The notes below the pieces were generated by a model. That model worked only from the letters and a program-made list of their open reading frames with translations. It was not told the origin of the DNA and searched no databases. From contig JAFXLG010000036.1 in NCBI GenBank assembly GCA_017531305.1, positions 1-64,000 of the forward strand: DNA of 64,000 nt. Reading direction: 5' to 3'. Source of the stretch: Alistipes sp. Its GTDB lineage: Bacteria > Bacteroidota > Bacteroidia > Bacteroidales > Rikenellaceae. Numbering within the stretch: position 1 is the stretch's first letter; every line of letters begins with the position of its first letter. Shown in pieces: positions 1-7,179 of this stretch. Made by a program: the position numbers and the translations under genes.

Positions 1-39
1 GAAAACTTAAGAAAGAAGAATTTTTAAAAGTAAGAAACA

Positions 40-648
40 ATGGCAAGATATATTGGACCAAAGTCAAAGATCGCCCGTAAGTTCGGCGAAGCTATCTATG
101 GTGCGGATAAGGTGCTTGAGAAGCGCAACTATCCTCCAGGACAGCACGGTCTTGCTCGCAAGCGTAAGAAGAACTCTGAGTATGGCGAGCAGCTTTCAGA
201 GAAGCAGAAGGCTAAGTATACATACGGTATATTGGAGAAGCAGTTTGCTCGTACCTACGAGGCAGCAGCTCGTATGGGTGGTATCACAGGTGAGAACTTG
301 TTGAAGCTTCTCGAGTGCCGTTTGGATAACGTAGTATATCGTTTGGGTATTGCTCCTACACGTGCAGCAGCACGTCAGCTCGTATCACACCGTCACATCT
401 GTGTAAACGGCTCAGTAGTGAACATTCCATCATACGCTCTTAAGGCAGGTGATGTAGTATCAGTACGTGAGAAGTCAAAGAGCTTGGAGGTTATCACAGC
501 AGCAGTATCAGGCTCAGCACGTAGCCGTTACGCATGGTTGGAGTGGGATGGCGCAACAATGAGCGGTAAGTTCCTCCAGAAGCCAGAGCGTGAGGAGATT
601 CCTGAGAACATCAAGGAGCAGTTGATTGTCGAGCTTTACTCGAAGTAG
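40..648 (+). CDS. rpsD: 30S ribosomal protein S4 (uS4)
   Basis: Small-subunit primary binding protein that nucleates assembly of the 16S rRNA 5' domain. The 202-residue product has the family's usual length. It opens [17 protein letters not shown], carries the basic N-terminal region with RNYPPGQHG, and has the S4 RNA-binding domain from about residue 95 ([13 protein letters not shown], then [13 protein letters not shown]). It ends 23 bp before rpoA, and the order rpsD-rpoA-rplQ is the normal end of the bacterial alpha operon, so it is co-transcribed with genes left of the window. No N-terminal zinc-type cysteine cluster is visible, so this looks like the cysteine-free form. The start is the only ATG that gives the conserved N-terminus. 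Confidence 0.98.
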   Translation: MARYIGPKSKIARKFGEAIYGADKVLEKRNYPPGQHGLARKRKKNSEYGEQLSEKQKAKYTYGILEKQFARTYEAAARMGGITGENLLKLLECRLDNVVYRLGIAPTRAAARQLVSHRHICVNGSVVNIPSYALKAGDVVSVREKSKSLEVITAAVSGSARSRYAWLEWDGATMSGKFLQKPEREEIPENIKEQLIVELYSK

Positions 649-671
649 TAATTAAACAAATTCAATTTATT

Positions 672-1664
672 ATGGCAATATTAGCATTCCAGAAACCTGA
701 AAAGGTTATTATGCTTGAGGCTACGGCGTCATACGGAAAGTTTGAGTTCCGACCATTGGAGCCTGGCTATGGCATGACTGTCGGCAACGCTTTGCGACGC
801 GTTTTGCTCTCATCATTGGAGGGTTATGCAATTACGACCGTAAAGGTAGCCGGAGTGAACAATGAGTTTGCCGCTATCCCGGGTGTGATGGAGGATATGA
901 TGAATATCATCCTGAACCTTAAGAAGGTACGTTTTCTTCACACAGTCGAGAACTTGGATTCAGAGAAGGTTACAGTAAATGTAGCAGGCGTTACAGAGCT
1001 TACAGCAGGCTATATCTCTAACTACCTTTCATCGTTCAAGGTTCTCAACCCTGAGTTGGTTATCTGCCACTTGGCACCAGGTACCAAGATGCAGATCACA
1101 ATCACCATCGGTAAGGGTCGCGGATATGTGCCTTCAGAGGAGAACGCTACACCAGACATGGATCTGGATACGCTTCCTATCGACTCTATCTTCACACCTA
1201 TTAAAAATGTCAAGTACTCGACTGAGGACTACCGCGTTGAGCAGAAGACAGACTACGAGAAGTTGAATTTGGAGATTACCACTGACGGTTCGATTCATCC
1301 AAAGGAGGCCTTGAAGGAGGCAGCCAAGATTTTGATTCAGCACTTTATGCTCTTCTCAGACGAGAAGATCACCATCAACATGGACGATAACAGCGAGAAC
1401 GATACATTGGACGATGAGGCATTGCGTATGCGTCAGCTTCTGAAGACCAAGCTCTCGGATCAGGATTTGAGTGTTCGTGCGCTCAATTGCTTGAAGGCTG
1501 CTGATGTCGATACAGTTGGTGATTTGGTTAAGCTTAACCGCAACGACCTTTTGAAGTTCCGTAACTTCGGTAAGAAGTCACTCACTGAGTTGGATGAGTT
1601 GCTGGCATCATTGAATCTAAAGTTCGGTATGGACGTATCTATGTACAAACTTGATAAAGAATAA
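672..1664 (+). CDS. rpoA: RNA polymerase subunit alpha
   Basis: Alpha subunit that dimerises to assemble core RNA polymerase and contacts activators and upstream DNA. At 330 residues it has the normal length. The N-terminal domain shows the dimer signature [14 protein letters not shown] near residue 40. The C-terminal domain, from about residue 255, has the helix-hairpin-helix type sequence [20 protein letters not shown] and [10 protein letters not shown]. It sits between rpsD and rplQ with only 2 bp to rplQ, so translation of the two is probably coupled. Confidence 0.98.
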   Translation: MAILAFQKPEKVIMLEATASYGKFEFRPLEPGYGMTVGNALRRVLLSSLEGYAITTVKVAGVNNEFAAIPGVMEDMMNIILNLKKVRFLHTVENLDSEKVTVNVAGVTELTAGYISNYLSSFKVLNPELVICHLAPGTKMQITITIGKGRGYVPSEENATPDMDLDTLPIDSIFTPIKNVKYSTEDYRVEQKTDYEKLNLEITTDGSIHPKEALKEAAKILIQHFMLFSDEKITINMDDNSENDTLDDEALRMRQLLKTKLSDQDLSVRALNCLKAADVDTVGDLVKLNRNDLLKFRNFGKKSLTELDELLASLNLKFGMDVSMYKLDKE

Positions 1665-1666
1665 TT

Positions 1667-2224
1667 ATGAGACACAATAAGAATTTTAATCACCTTGGCA
1701 GACAGGCGGGTCACCGTAAGGCGATGTTGTCAAACATGGCGTCATCACTTATTCTGCACAAGCGTATTGAGACTACTGTTGCTAAGGCTAAGGCTGTGCA
1801 GAAGTTTGTAGAGCCATTGGTAACAAAGTCTAAGGAGGATACTACTCACTCACGCCGTGTAGTTTTCTCTTACCTCAAGCAGAAGGAGGCAGTTACAGAG
1901 TTGTTCCGCGCTATTGCTCCAAAGATTGCAGAGCGTCCAGGCGGTTACACTCGTATCCTCAAGACAGGTTTCCGTCTTGGTGATGCTGCTGATATGTGTA
2001 TCATCGAGTTCGTTGATTTCAACGAGGCATACACATTGGGTAAGACCGTAGCTGCAGCAGCTACTGAGGAGGCTAAGCCAAAGACTCGCCGTTCACGTGC
2101 GAAGAAGGCTGACTCAGCAGACGCAGCTCAGAAGGCTAACGTAGCAAAGGCTCCAAAGGCTACTGCTGCTAAGGCTAAGGCTGCTCCTGTAGCAAAGAAG
2201 ACAAACGTAGGTAAGAAGATGTAA
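1667..2224 (+). CDS. rplQ: 50S ribosomal protein L17 (bL17) with a long Lys/Ala-rich tail
   Basis: Large-subunit protein near the peptide exit region. The first roughly 120 residues are a standard L17 ([20 protein letters not shown]; later [21 protein letters not shown]). The protein then continues for about 55 residues in a low-complexity basic tail rich in Lys and Ala ([11 protein letters not shown], then repeated AKA/KAPKA units) that recalls histone H1-like tails. Typical L17 is close to 120 residues, so the tail is a lineage extension. It is the last gene of the operon and is followed by a clear terminator. Confidence 0.97.
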   Translation: MRHNKNFNHLGRQAGHRKAMLSNMASSLILHKRIETTVAKAKAVQKFVEPLVTKSKEDTTHSRRVVFSYLKQKEAVTELFRAIAPKIAERPGGYTRILKTGFRLGDAADMCIIEFVDFNEAYTLGKTVAAAATEEAKPKTRRSRAKKADSADAAQKANVAKAPKATAAKAKAAPVAKKTNVGKKM

Positions 2225-2246
2225 TTTTTACATTATATTACTGTTG

Positions 2247-2285
2247 ACCCGTTCCACATCGCGTGGGGCGGGTTTTCTTTTTTTT
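2247..2285 (+). terminator. Rho-independent terminator of the ribosomal operon
   Basis: An ACCCG..CCAC / GTGG..CGGGT stem with two internal T-G wobble pairs and a 5-nt ATCGC loop is followed by TTTTCTTTTTTTT. It lies 22 bp after the rplQ stop. Confidence 0.85.
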
Positions 2286-2287
2286 CT

Positions 2288-2357
2288 GGGGGGGGGAGGA
2301 AAGGAGTGGAGAGAAGGAGAGGGAGAACGAGGAGAAGGAGTAGAGTAGATGGAGCGT
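2288..2357. repeat. G9 homopolymer followed by a polypurine tract
   Basis: Nine consecutive G residues (2288-2296) run into about 60 nt made almost only of A and G on the + strand, with a few T and C breaks. It lies between the rplQ terminator and the -7 box of the MATE gene. No function is assigned. G9 runs are prone to slippage, and long polypurine tracts can form triplex or G-rich structures. Confidence 0.7.
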
Positions 2358-2430
2358 AAGTTTTTAGGTAGAGAAGTAATTGTTGTGACCTAATTTTTGT
2401 TACTCTTTCTCTAAGTAGCGATTTTATTGT

Positions 2431-2438
2431 TACCTTTG
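2431..2438 (+). promoter_or_regulatory. Putative -7 box (TACCTTTG) for the MATE gene
   Basis: A perfect match to the Bacteroidetes TAnnTTTG -7 element, 20 bp before the ATG at 2459. A TTTG box at the expected distance is not present, so the promoter is either weak or activator-dependent. The leader would be only about 14 nt. Confidence 0.5.
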
Positions 2439-2458
2439 CCTTTCGAAAAGAGTTTAAT

Positions 2459-3802
2459 ATGGTTAGTCCGTTCAGAAATATCATTCGTGGCGAGGTTGGC
2501 GAGCTATTCCGCTTGGGTGTGCCGATTGTCGTTGGGCAGTTGGGCATCATCATCATGAGCCTTGCTGATACCATGATGGTGGGGTGGTACGGCACCAAGG
2601 AGTTGGGTGCTGCCGCCTTTGTCAATAATCTCTTCAATCTGGTCATAATTTTTGCCGTAGGATTCTCCTATGGCATAACACCCATCGTGGGAGCCTTGTT
2701 TGGTCGCAAGGAGAGGAGCGCTATCGGCGGTGTGTTGCGTAACGCGCTGTGCCTTAACTGTATGATGAGTCTGGTGCTGATGAGCGTGATGGGTATTCTC
2801 TACCTTAATCTCCATCGTCTTGGGCAACCCGTAGAGCTGATAGCGTTGATGCGCCCCTATTTTTTGGTGTTGCTCTTTTCGCTGCCCTTCACCATGATTT
2901 TTAATGCCTTCAAACAATTTGCCGAGGGCATTACCGATACCAAAACCCCAATGTATATCCTGCTATGCGGCAATATGCTCAATATCGTACTCAATTGGAT
3001 GCTCATCTATGGTCATGGTCTGCCAGAGCTTGGTTTGTTGGGTGCGGGTGTGGCAACTTTGATCTCGCGTGTGATGATGGTTGTGATTTTCGCGCTGATA
3101 TTTGCCCTGCGTAAGGGCTATTTGCCATTTAGAGAGGGATTTTTGCAGTCGAAGATCAACCGTCAATCATTGTCCGAACTCAATCGCATGGGACTCCCTA
3201 TCGCCCTGCAAATGGGCATGGAGACCAGCTCTTTTTCGCTCGCTACAATCATCGTGGGATGGATCGGCACCTCAGCGTTGGCGGCGCACCAGATTATGAA
3301 TACCGTGGGACAGCTCGGCTTTATGCTCTATTATGGTATGGCTGCGGCGGTGGCTGTGAGGGTGAGTAATTTCTACGGTCGCGGCGAGGTCGATAATCTG
3401 CGTCACTCGGCACGAAGCGGATTTTATATTATTTTGGTCATGGCAGCCTTTGTCTCGGTGGGTATGCTTATCTTTCGCGAGAGCATCGGTGGGCTCTTTA
3501 CCGACAACGAGGAGGTCATCGCATTGGTGTCGGCTATCGTTATCCCATTTGTTGTCTATCAAGTGGGCGATGGCTTGCAGTGCAATTATGCCAATGCTCT
3601 GAGGGGTATCTCAGATGTGAAGCCTCTGACGCTGTTTGCCTTCATAGCCTATTTCGTGATATCATTGCCTGCGGGATATCTATTTGGTATAGAGTTAGAT
3701 ATGGGGCTTGTGGGCGTCTGGTTGTCGTTCCCTCTGGGACTTACTACGGCAGGAGTATTGTATTACCTCAGATTCCGCTATCGCACAAGGCGTTTATTAT
3801 GA
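2459..3802 (+). CDS. MATE-family multidrug/Na+ antiporter
   Basis: Inner-membrane exporter of the NorM/MATE group that couples Na+ or H+ entry to extrusion of organic cations or metabolites. The 447-residue product has about 12 hydrophobic segments in two homologous halves. Family-like sequences are PIVVGQLGIIIMSLADTMMVG at the N-terminus and GLPIALQMGMETSSFSLATI opening the second half near residue 240. It is monocistronic, with its own -7 box upstream and a bidirectional terminator downstream. The substrate cannot be told from sequence. Confidence 0.9.
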   Translation: MVSPFRNIIRGEVGELFRLGVPIVVGQLGIIIMSLADTMMVGWYGTKELGAAAFVNNLFNLVIIFAVGFSYGITPIVGALFGRKERSAIGGVLRNALCLNCMMSLVLMSVMGILYLNLHRLGQPVELIALMRPYFLVLLFSLPFTMIFNAFKQFAEGITDTKTPMYILLCGNMLNIVLNWMLIYGHGLPELGLLGAGVATLISRVMMVVIFALIFALRKGYLPFREGFLQSKINRQSLSELNRMGLPIALQMGMETSSFSLATIIVGWIGTSALAAHQIMNTVGQLGFMLYYGMAAAVAVRVSNFYGRGEVDNLRHSARSGFYIILVMAAFVSVGMLIFRESIGGLFTDNEEVIALVSAIVIPFVVYQVGDGLQCNYANALRGISDVKPLTLFAFIAYFVISLPAGYLFGIELDMGLVGVWLSFPLGLTTAGVLYYLRFRYRTRRLL

Positions 3803-3851
3803 TAAATTCTCTTCCTCCTCGCTGATTGCTTTGCGCAGGAGATAGTATAAG

Positions 3852-3898
3852 AAAAAATAGGCTGTCGCAACCTTCTGGTCGGACAGCCTATCTTATTT
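3852..3898. terminator. Bidirectional terminator between the MATE gene and fusA2
   Basis: A 10-bp perfect stem, ATAGGCTGTC (3857-3866) / GACAGCCTAT (3882-3891), has an A-rich left flank and a T-rich right flank. It can therefore end both convergent transcripts. Confidence 0.85.
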
Positions 3899-3916
3899 AG
3901 AACAACCGATTGAGGA

Positions 3917-6070
3917 TTAATCCTCGTCAGTATCTGTGTAAGCCTTCAAGAGCTTATCCTGAACATCTGATGGAACCTGCTCGTAAGAAGCGAACGCCAT
4001 AGTGTATGTTGCAGCACCCGATGTGAGTGATGACAATGAAGTAGAGTAGCGATACAACTCTGCCAATGGCACGCGAGCGTTCAACTTATCGAAGCCCTTG
4101 TCTGACTCCATACCCATGATCATGGCACGGCGGTTCTGCAAGTCGCTCATCACAGCACCCATATACTCACTTGGTGTCAAAACCTCTACAGTATAGATAG
4201 GCTCCATGATCTTTGGACCTGCCTGACGGAATGCATCCTTAAATGCGTTACGTGCAGCGAGCTTAAATGAGATTTCGTTTGAATCTACTGGGTGCATCTT
4301 ACCATCGTAGATCACAACGCGGATGTCGCGGGCATAAGAACCTGTCAATGGACCCTCATCCATCTTCTCCATGATACCCTTCAAGATCGCAGGCATGAAT
4401 CGTGCATCGATAGCACCTCCAACAATTGAGTTGTAGAACTGAAGCTTGCCGCCCCAATCCAAATCATACTCCTCCTTGCCCTTGATGTTCACTGTGATAT
4501 CCTTACCACCAACCTTGTACTTAGTAGGCTCTGGCATGCCCTCATAATAAGGCTCGATAACCATGTGAACCTCACCAAACTGACCTGCACCACCAGACTG
4601 CTTCTTGTGACGGTAGTCTGCCTGAGCTACCTTAGTGATAGTCTCACGATATGGGATCTTTGGAGCGAAGAACTCCATCTCGATCTTATTCTCCGAAGCG
4701 ATCTTAGTCTTCAAGATATTCAAATGGTGCTCACCCTGACCCTGAATGATAGTCTGCTTGAGCTCCTTAGAGTACTCAACAAGGATTGTAGGATCCTCAT
4801 ACTTCACATCGTTAAGGATCTTACCCAACTTCTCCTCATCGTTCTGCTCCTTAGCCTTTACTGCAGCGCGGTAGCGTGGCTCTGGGAATACGATAGGCTC
4901 ACAAGCCACAGGAGTAGATGGAGCTGCCAATGTGTCGTTAGTGCGAGTGCCCTTGAGCTTCACTGTGCAACCGATATCACCAGCCGAAAGCTCAGTCACC
5001 TTGATACGGTTCTTACCTGCTACGGCAAACAACTGCGAGAGCTTCTCCTTGTTACCTGTACGGCTGTTCACAAGCTCCATACCCTCAGTTACCTTACCAC
5101 GTACTACGCGGAAATATGTAATCTCACCGATATGCTGCTCGATCTGGCTCTTAAATACGAACAATGCTGTAGGCTGAGTCTCGTCTGCTGCCAACTCCTC
5201 GCCCTCTGTCGAGAGGAACTTAGGTGCTACAGATGGACCTGGAGCCACGTTGATGATAAACTCCATCAGACGCTTTGTACCGATATCGCGCTTTGCCGAG
5301 CAGCAGAAGATAGGCATGATGTCACGATTAGCAACACCCTTCTTCAGACCTGAGCGAATATCATCCTGAGTAAGCGAGCCCTTCTCGAAGTAAAGCTCCA
5401 TCAATGCGTCATCATAAACTGCCGCAGCCTCAGTCAACTCCTGATTGAGCTCTGTAGCGTGATCCAACTCCTCTGCTGGGATCTCCAACTCCTCGCGAGT
5501 ACCGTTCTCGTCTGTGAATCGGTACATCTTCATCATCAAAACATCGATGAATGAGTTAAAACCTGCGCCCTGATTTACAGGATACTGCACGATCACAGGC
5601 TTCACAGGTGAAGCGGCGCGGATGCCCTCCATCATATTCTCATACGATGCCTTCTCGCCGTCCAGCTGGTTGATCACACCCACCAATGGCTTGTTCAGGA
5701 TGCGGGCGTAGCGTGACTGCAACTCGTCACCTACCTGCCAACCGTTTTGCGCGTTCATCACCAACACACCCACGTCACCTACCTTAAATGCAGAGTATAG
5801 GTTACCGCAGAAGTCGTCCGAACCCGGGCAATCAATGATATTGAGTTTGCGATTCATAAACTCTGTGAAGAGGGTAGTCGCATAGATTGAGCGTTTGTAC
5901 TCGTGCTCGATATCGGTATTGTCCGACAAAGTGTTGTTAGTCTCGATACTACCTCTGCGGTCGATGACCTTGCCTTCGTAAGCCATCGCCTCAGCCAAGG
6001 TAGTCTTACCAGAGCCTGGAGCTCCTACAAGAACGATGTTCTTGATCTCTTTAGCTGAATAGTTTTTCAT
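3917..6070 (-). CDS. fusA2: EF-G paralogue (EF-G2 type) lacking the catalytic switch II histidine
   Basis: Translational GTPase-fold protein of 717 residues with domains G, II, III, IV and V in EF-G order. P-loop GAPGSGKT is at residues 16-23. The G3 motif is DCPGSDDF at 80-87 instead of the canonical DTPGHVDF, so Ser84 replaces the histidine that activates water for GTP hydrolysis. G4 is NQLD (134-137) instead of NKMD, and the switch I RGITI motif is not recognisable (KRSIYATT). Domain IV/V sequences such as GGAGQFGEVHM, PVDSNEISFKLAARNAF and EVLTPSEYMGAV are well kept. An EF-G paralogue without GTPase activity has been described in Bacteroides thetaiotaomicron as supporting translation during carbon limitation in the gut. 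This gene fits that description, and the shared function is inferred. It stands alone, with 307 bp of intergenic DNA upstream. Confidence 0.9.
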   Translation of the reverse strand: MKNYSAKEIKNIVLVGAPGSGKTTLAEAMAYEGKVIDRRGSIETNNTLSDNTDIEHEYKRSIYATTLFTEFMNRKLNIIDCPGSDDFCGNLYSAFKVGDVGVLVMNAQNGWQVGDELQSRYARILNKPLVGVINQLDGEKASYENMMEGIRAASPVKPVIVQYPVNQGAGFNSFIDVLMMKMYRFTDENGTREELEIPAEELDHATELNQELTEAAAVYDDALMELYFEKGSLTQDDIRSGLKKGVANRDIMPIFCCSAKRDIGTKRLMEFIINVAPGPSVAPKFLSTEGEELAADETQPTALFVFKSQIEQHIGEITYFRVVRGKVTEGMELVNSRTGNKEKLSQLFAVAGKNRIKVTELSAGDIGCTVKLKGTRTNDTLAAPSTPVACEPIVFPEPRYRAAVKAKEQNDEEKLGKILNDVKYEDPTILVEYSKELKQTIIQGQGEHHLNILKTKIASENKIEMEFFAPKIPYRETITKVAQADYRHKKQSGGAGQFGEVHMVIEPYYEGMPEPTKYKVGGKDITVNIKGKEEYDLDWGGKLQFYNSIVGGAIDARFMPAILKGIMEKMDEGPLTGSYARDIRVVIYDGKMHPVDSNEISFKLAARNAFKDAFRQAGPKIMEPIYTVEVLTPSEYMGAVMSDLQNRRAMIMGMESDKGFDKLNARVPLAELYRYSTSLSSLTSGAATYTMAFASYEQVPSDVQDKLLKAYTDTDED

Positions 6071-6257
6071 ATTCTTAGAAGTTTTATTAGGTTTTTAGTT
6101 AGTTTTTAGCCTTTGAAATATAAAGTTACGCATATTTTTTTAATCTACAACCCCTGAGCCTAAAAAATCATGCTTTTGCCCCAATTTTTTTGTTTGACTG
6201 CCTGCGCTCTTGCCCCAGACCGCCCAGAGGCTCCCGACCAAGCAACCCTCACAACCC
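6071..6257. other. Intergenic DNA upstream of fusA2
   Basis: This stretch holds the fusA2 promoter region. On the minus strand TAACTTTA, an imperfect -7 box, lies at 6120-6127, about 50 bp from the start codon. The part from 6170 on is C-rich and reads openly in one frame, but the predicted peptide is low-complexity and unconvincing as a gene. Confidence 0.4.
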
Positions 6258-6322
6258 ACCCGACCGCACAAAAAATCACCCGACCGCACACAAAAAAATC
6301 ACCCGACCGCGCACAAAAAAAA
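6258..6322. repeat. Three tandem approximately 20-23 nt repeats (ACCCGACCGCAC + A-run + TC)
   Basis: Unit 1 (6258-6277), unit 2 (6278-6300) and unit 3 (6301-6322) share ACCCGACCGC(G)CAC followed by an A-run of 6, 7 and 8. The last unit runs straight into the A-tract and stem of the terminator, so the repeats may be decayed copies of its flank. Confidence 0.8.
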
Positions 6323-6355
6323 CACCTGACCCACATTTGGATCAGGTGTTTTGTT
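6313..6355 (-). terminator. Terminator of the lipoprotein-barrel unit
   Basis: An 8-bp stem, ACACCTGA (6322-6329) / TCAGGTGT (6342-6349), is extended by A/T pairs to AAAACACCTGA / TCAGGTGTTTT. On the minus strand it is followed by an eight-T run. It lies just after the stop of the barrel gene at 6378. Confidence 0.85.
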
Positions 6356-6377
6356 AATTCTATACTCTTCGATTGAC

Positions 6378-7148
6378 TTAGAATACGAAACCGACACGAA
6401 GTGTTGGAGCTGCCAAGAAACCGATGTTGTGACCATCAGCTGCCAAGTTAGCCAAACCCTCCTGAGGCTTGTATGAAGTCATGTTGTAAGTGTAAGCCAC
6501 AGGATCTACAGAGATACCTACGAACATACCCTTAGCTACGAAGTAGTCAGCACCGAATGTAAAGCCCACGCGAGCATTCCAAGTCTCGGCAGTTGACTTA
6601 CCCATAGAAGTCCACTCATCATACTTCTCCTCGTTGAGACCGTATGCGAAGCCGATTCTAAGACCGGTGTAAACCATCAAATTCTTCACGCTCTTCACAT
6701 TGAAGTAGCGGTCAATGCCTGCGGTAACGTTGTATGAGAATGAGTAAGAGTCAGCAACAGCGCGGTAGTTAGGAATCATACCGAGGTTGTCCTCCAAGCC
6801 CAAATTCTCATCTGCCGTACCGGGAACTCCTGTATAACCTGGGTTATTAGAGAAGTTCAAACCTCCACCCAAGCTCAGTTTCCAAGCGTCAGATACGAAC
6901 CAGCCGCCTTCAAGACCTACCATGAGCTTCTTCTGTGACCAATCTGTCGAAAGGGCAGAAGCCTCATAAGTAGTCAAGTTGCCTGGCAATGCCTTTACGC
7001 TTGCGTAACTGTTATATCCTACGGTTGCTGCCAGAGTTACATCACCCTTCTTAGGAGTGTTGTCCTGCTGAGCAGAGCTCTGAGCAGCAACAGTTGTAAG
7101 ACATAATATGGGTAGAACGGCTGATAATAAAAGCTTTTTAATCTTCAT
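6378..7148 (-). CDS. Outer-membrane beta-barrel protein (OmpA/OprF-type small barrel)
   Basis: A 256-residue protein with a signal peptide (MKIKKLLLSAVLPILCLTTVAAQ). Alternating aromatic/polar strands follow, such as GDVTLAATVGYNSYASV, KKLMVGLEGGWFVSDAWKLS and YSFSYNVTAGIDRYFNV. It ends APTLRVGFVF with the terminal Phe that the BAM machinery recognises. No OmpA peptidoglycan-binding domain is present, so it is a single barrel of roughly 8 to 10 strands. It lies 31 bp after the large lipoprotein gene on the same strand and shares its terminator, so the two are likely co-expressed and may form an envelope complex. The family is not named with certainty. Confidence 0.8.
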   Translation of the reverse strand: MKIKKLLLSAVLPILCLTTVAAQSSAQQDNTPKKGDVTLAATVGYNSYASVKALPGNLTTYEASALSTDWSQKKLMVGLEGGWFVSDAWKLSLGGGLNFSNNPGYTGVPGTADENLGLEDNLGMIPNYRAVADSYSFSYNVTAGIDRYFNVKSVKNLMVYTGLRIGFAYGLNEEKYDEWTSMGKSTAETWNARVGFTFGADYFVAKGMFVGISVDPVAYTYNMTSYKPQEGLANLAADGHNIGFLAAPTLRVGFVF

Positions 7149-7179
7149 TATTCCTTTTTTTTAGCCGTTTCTTGTTTAA

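Noticed and set aside
2233..2646. A minus-strand open frame of 137 codons over the polypurine tract and MATE start
   Set aside because: It spans the rplQ terminator and the antisense of a clear MATE gene, and the product is low-complexity.
6170..6376. A + strand open frame of 68 codons
   Set aside because: It is made of C-rich repeats and a terminator, has low-complexity content, and lacks a promoter or recognisable domain.
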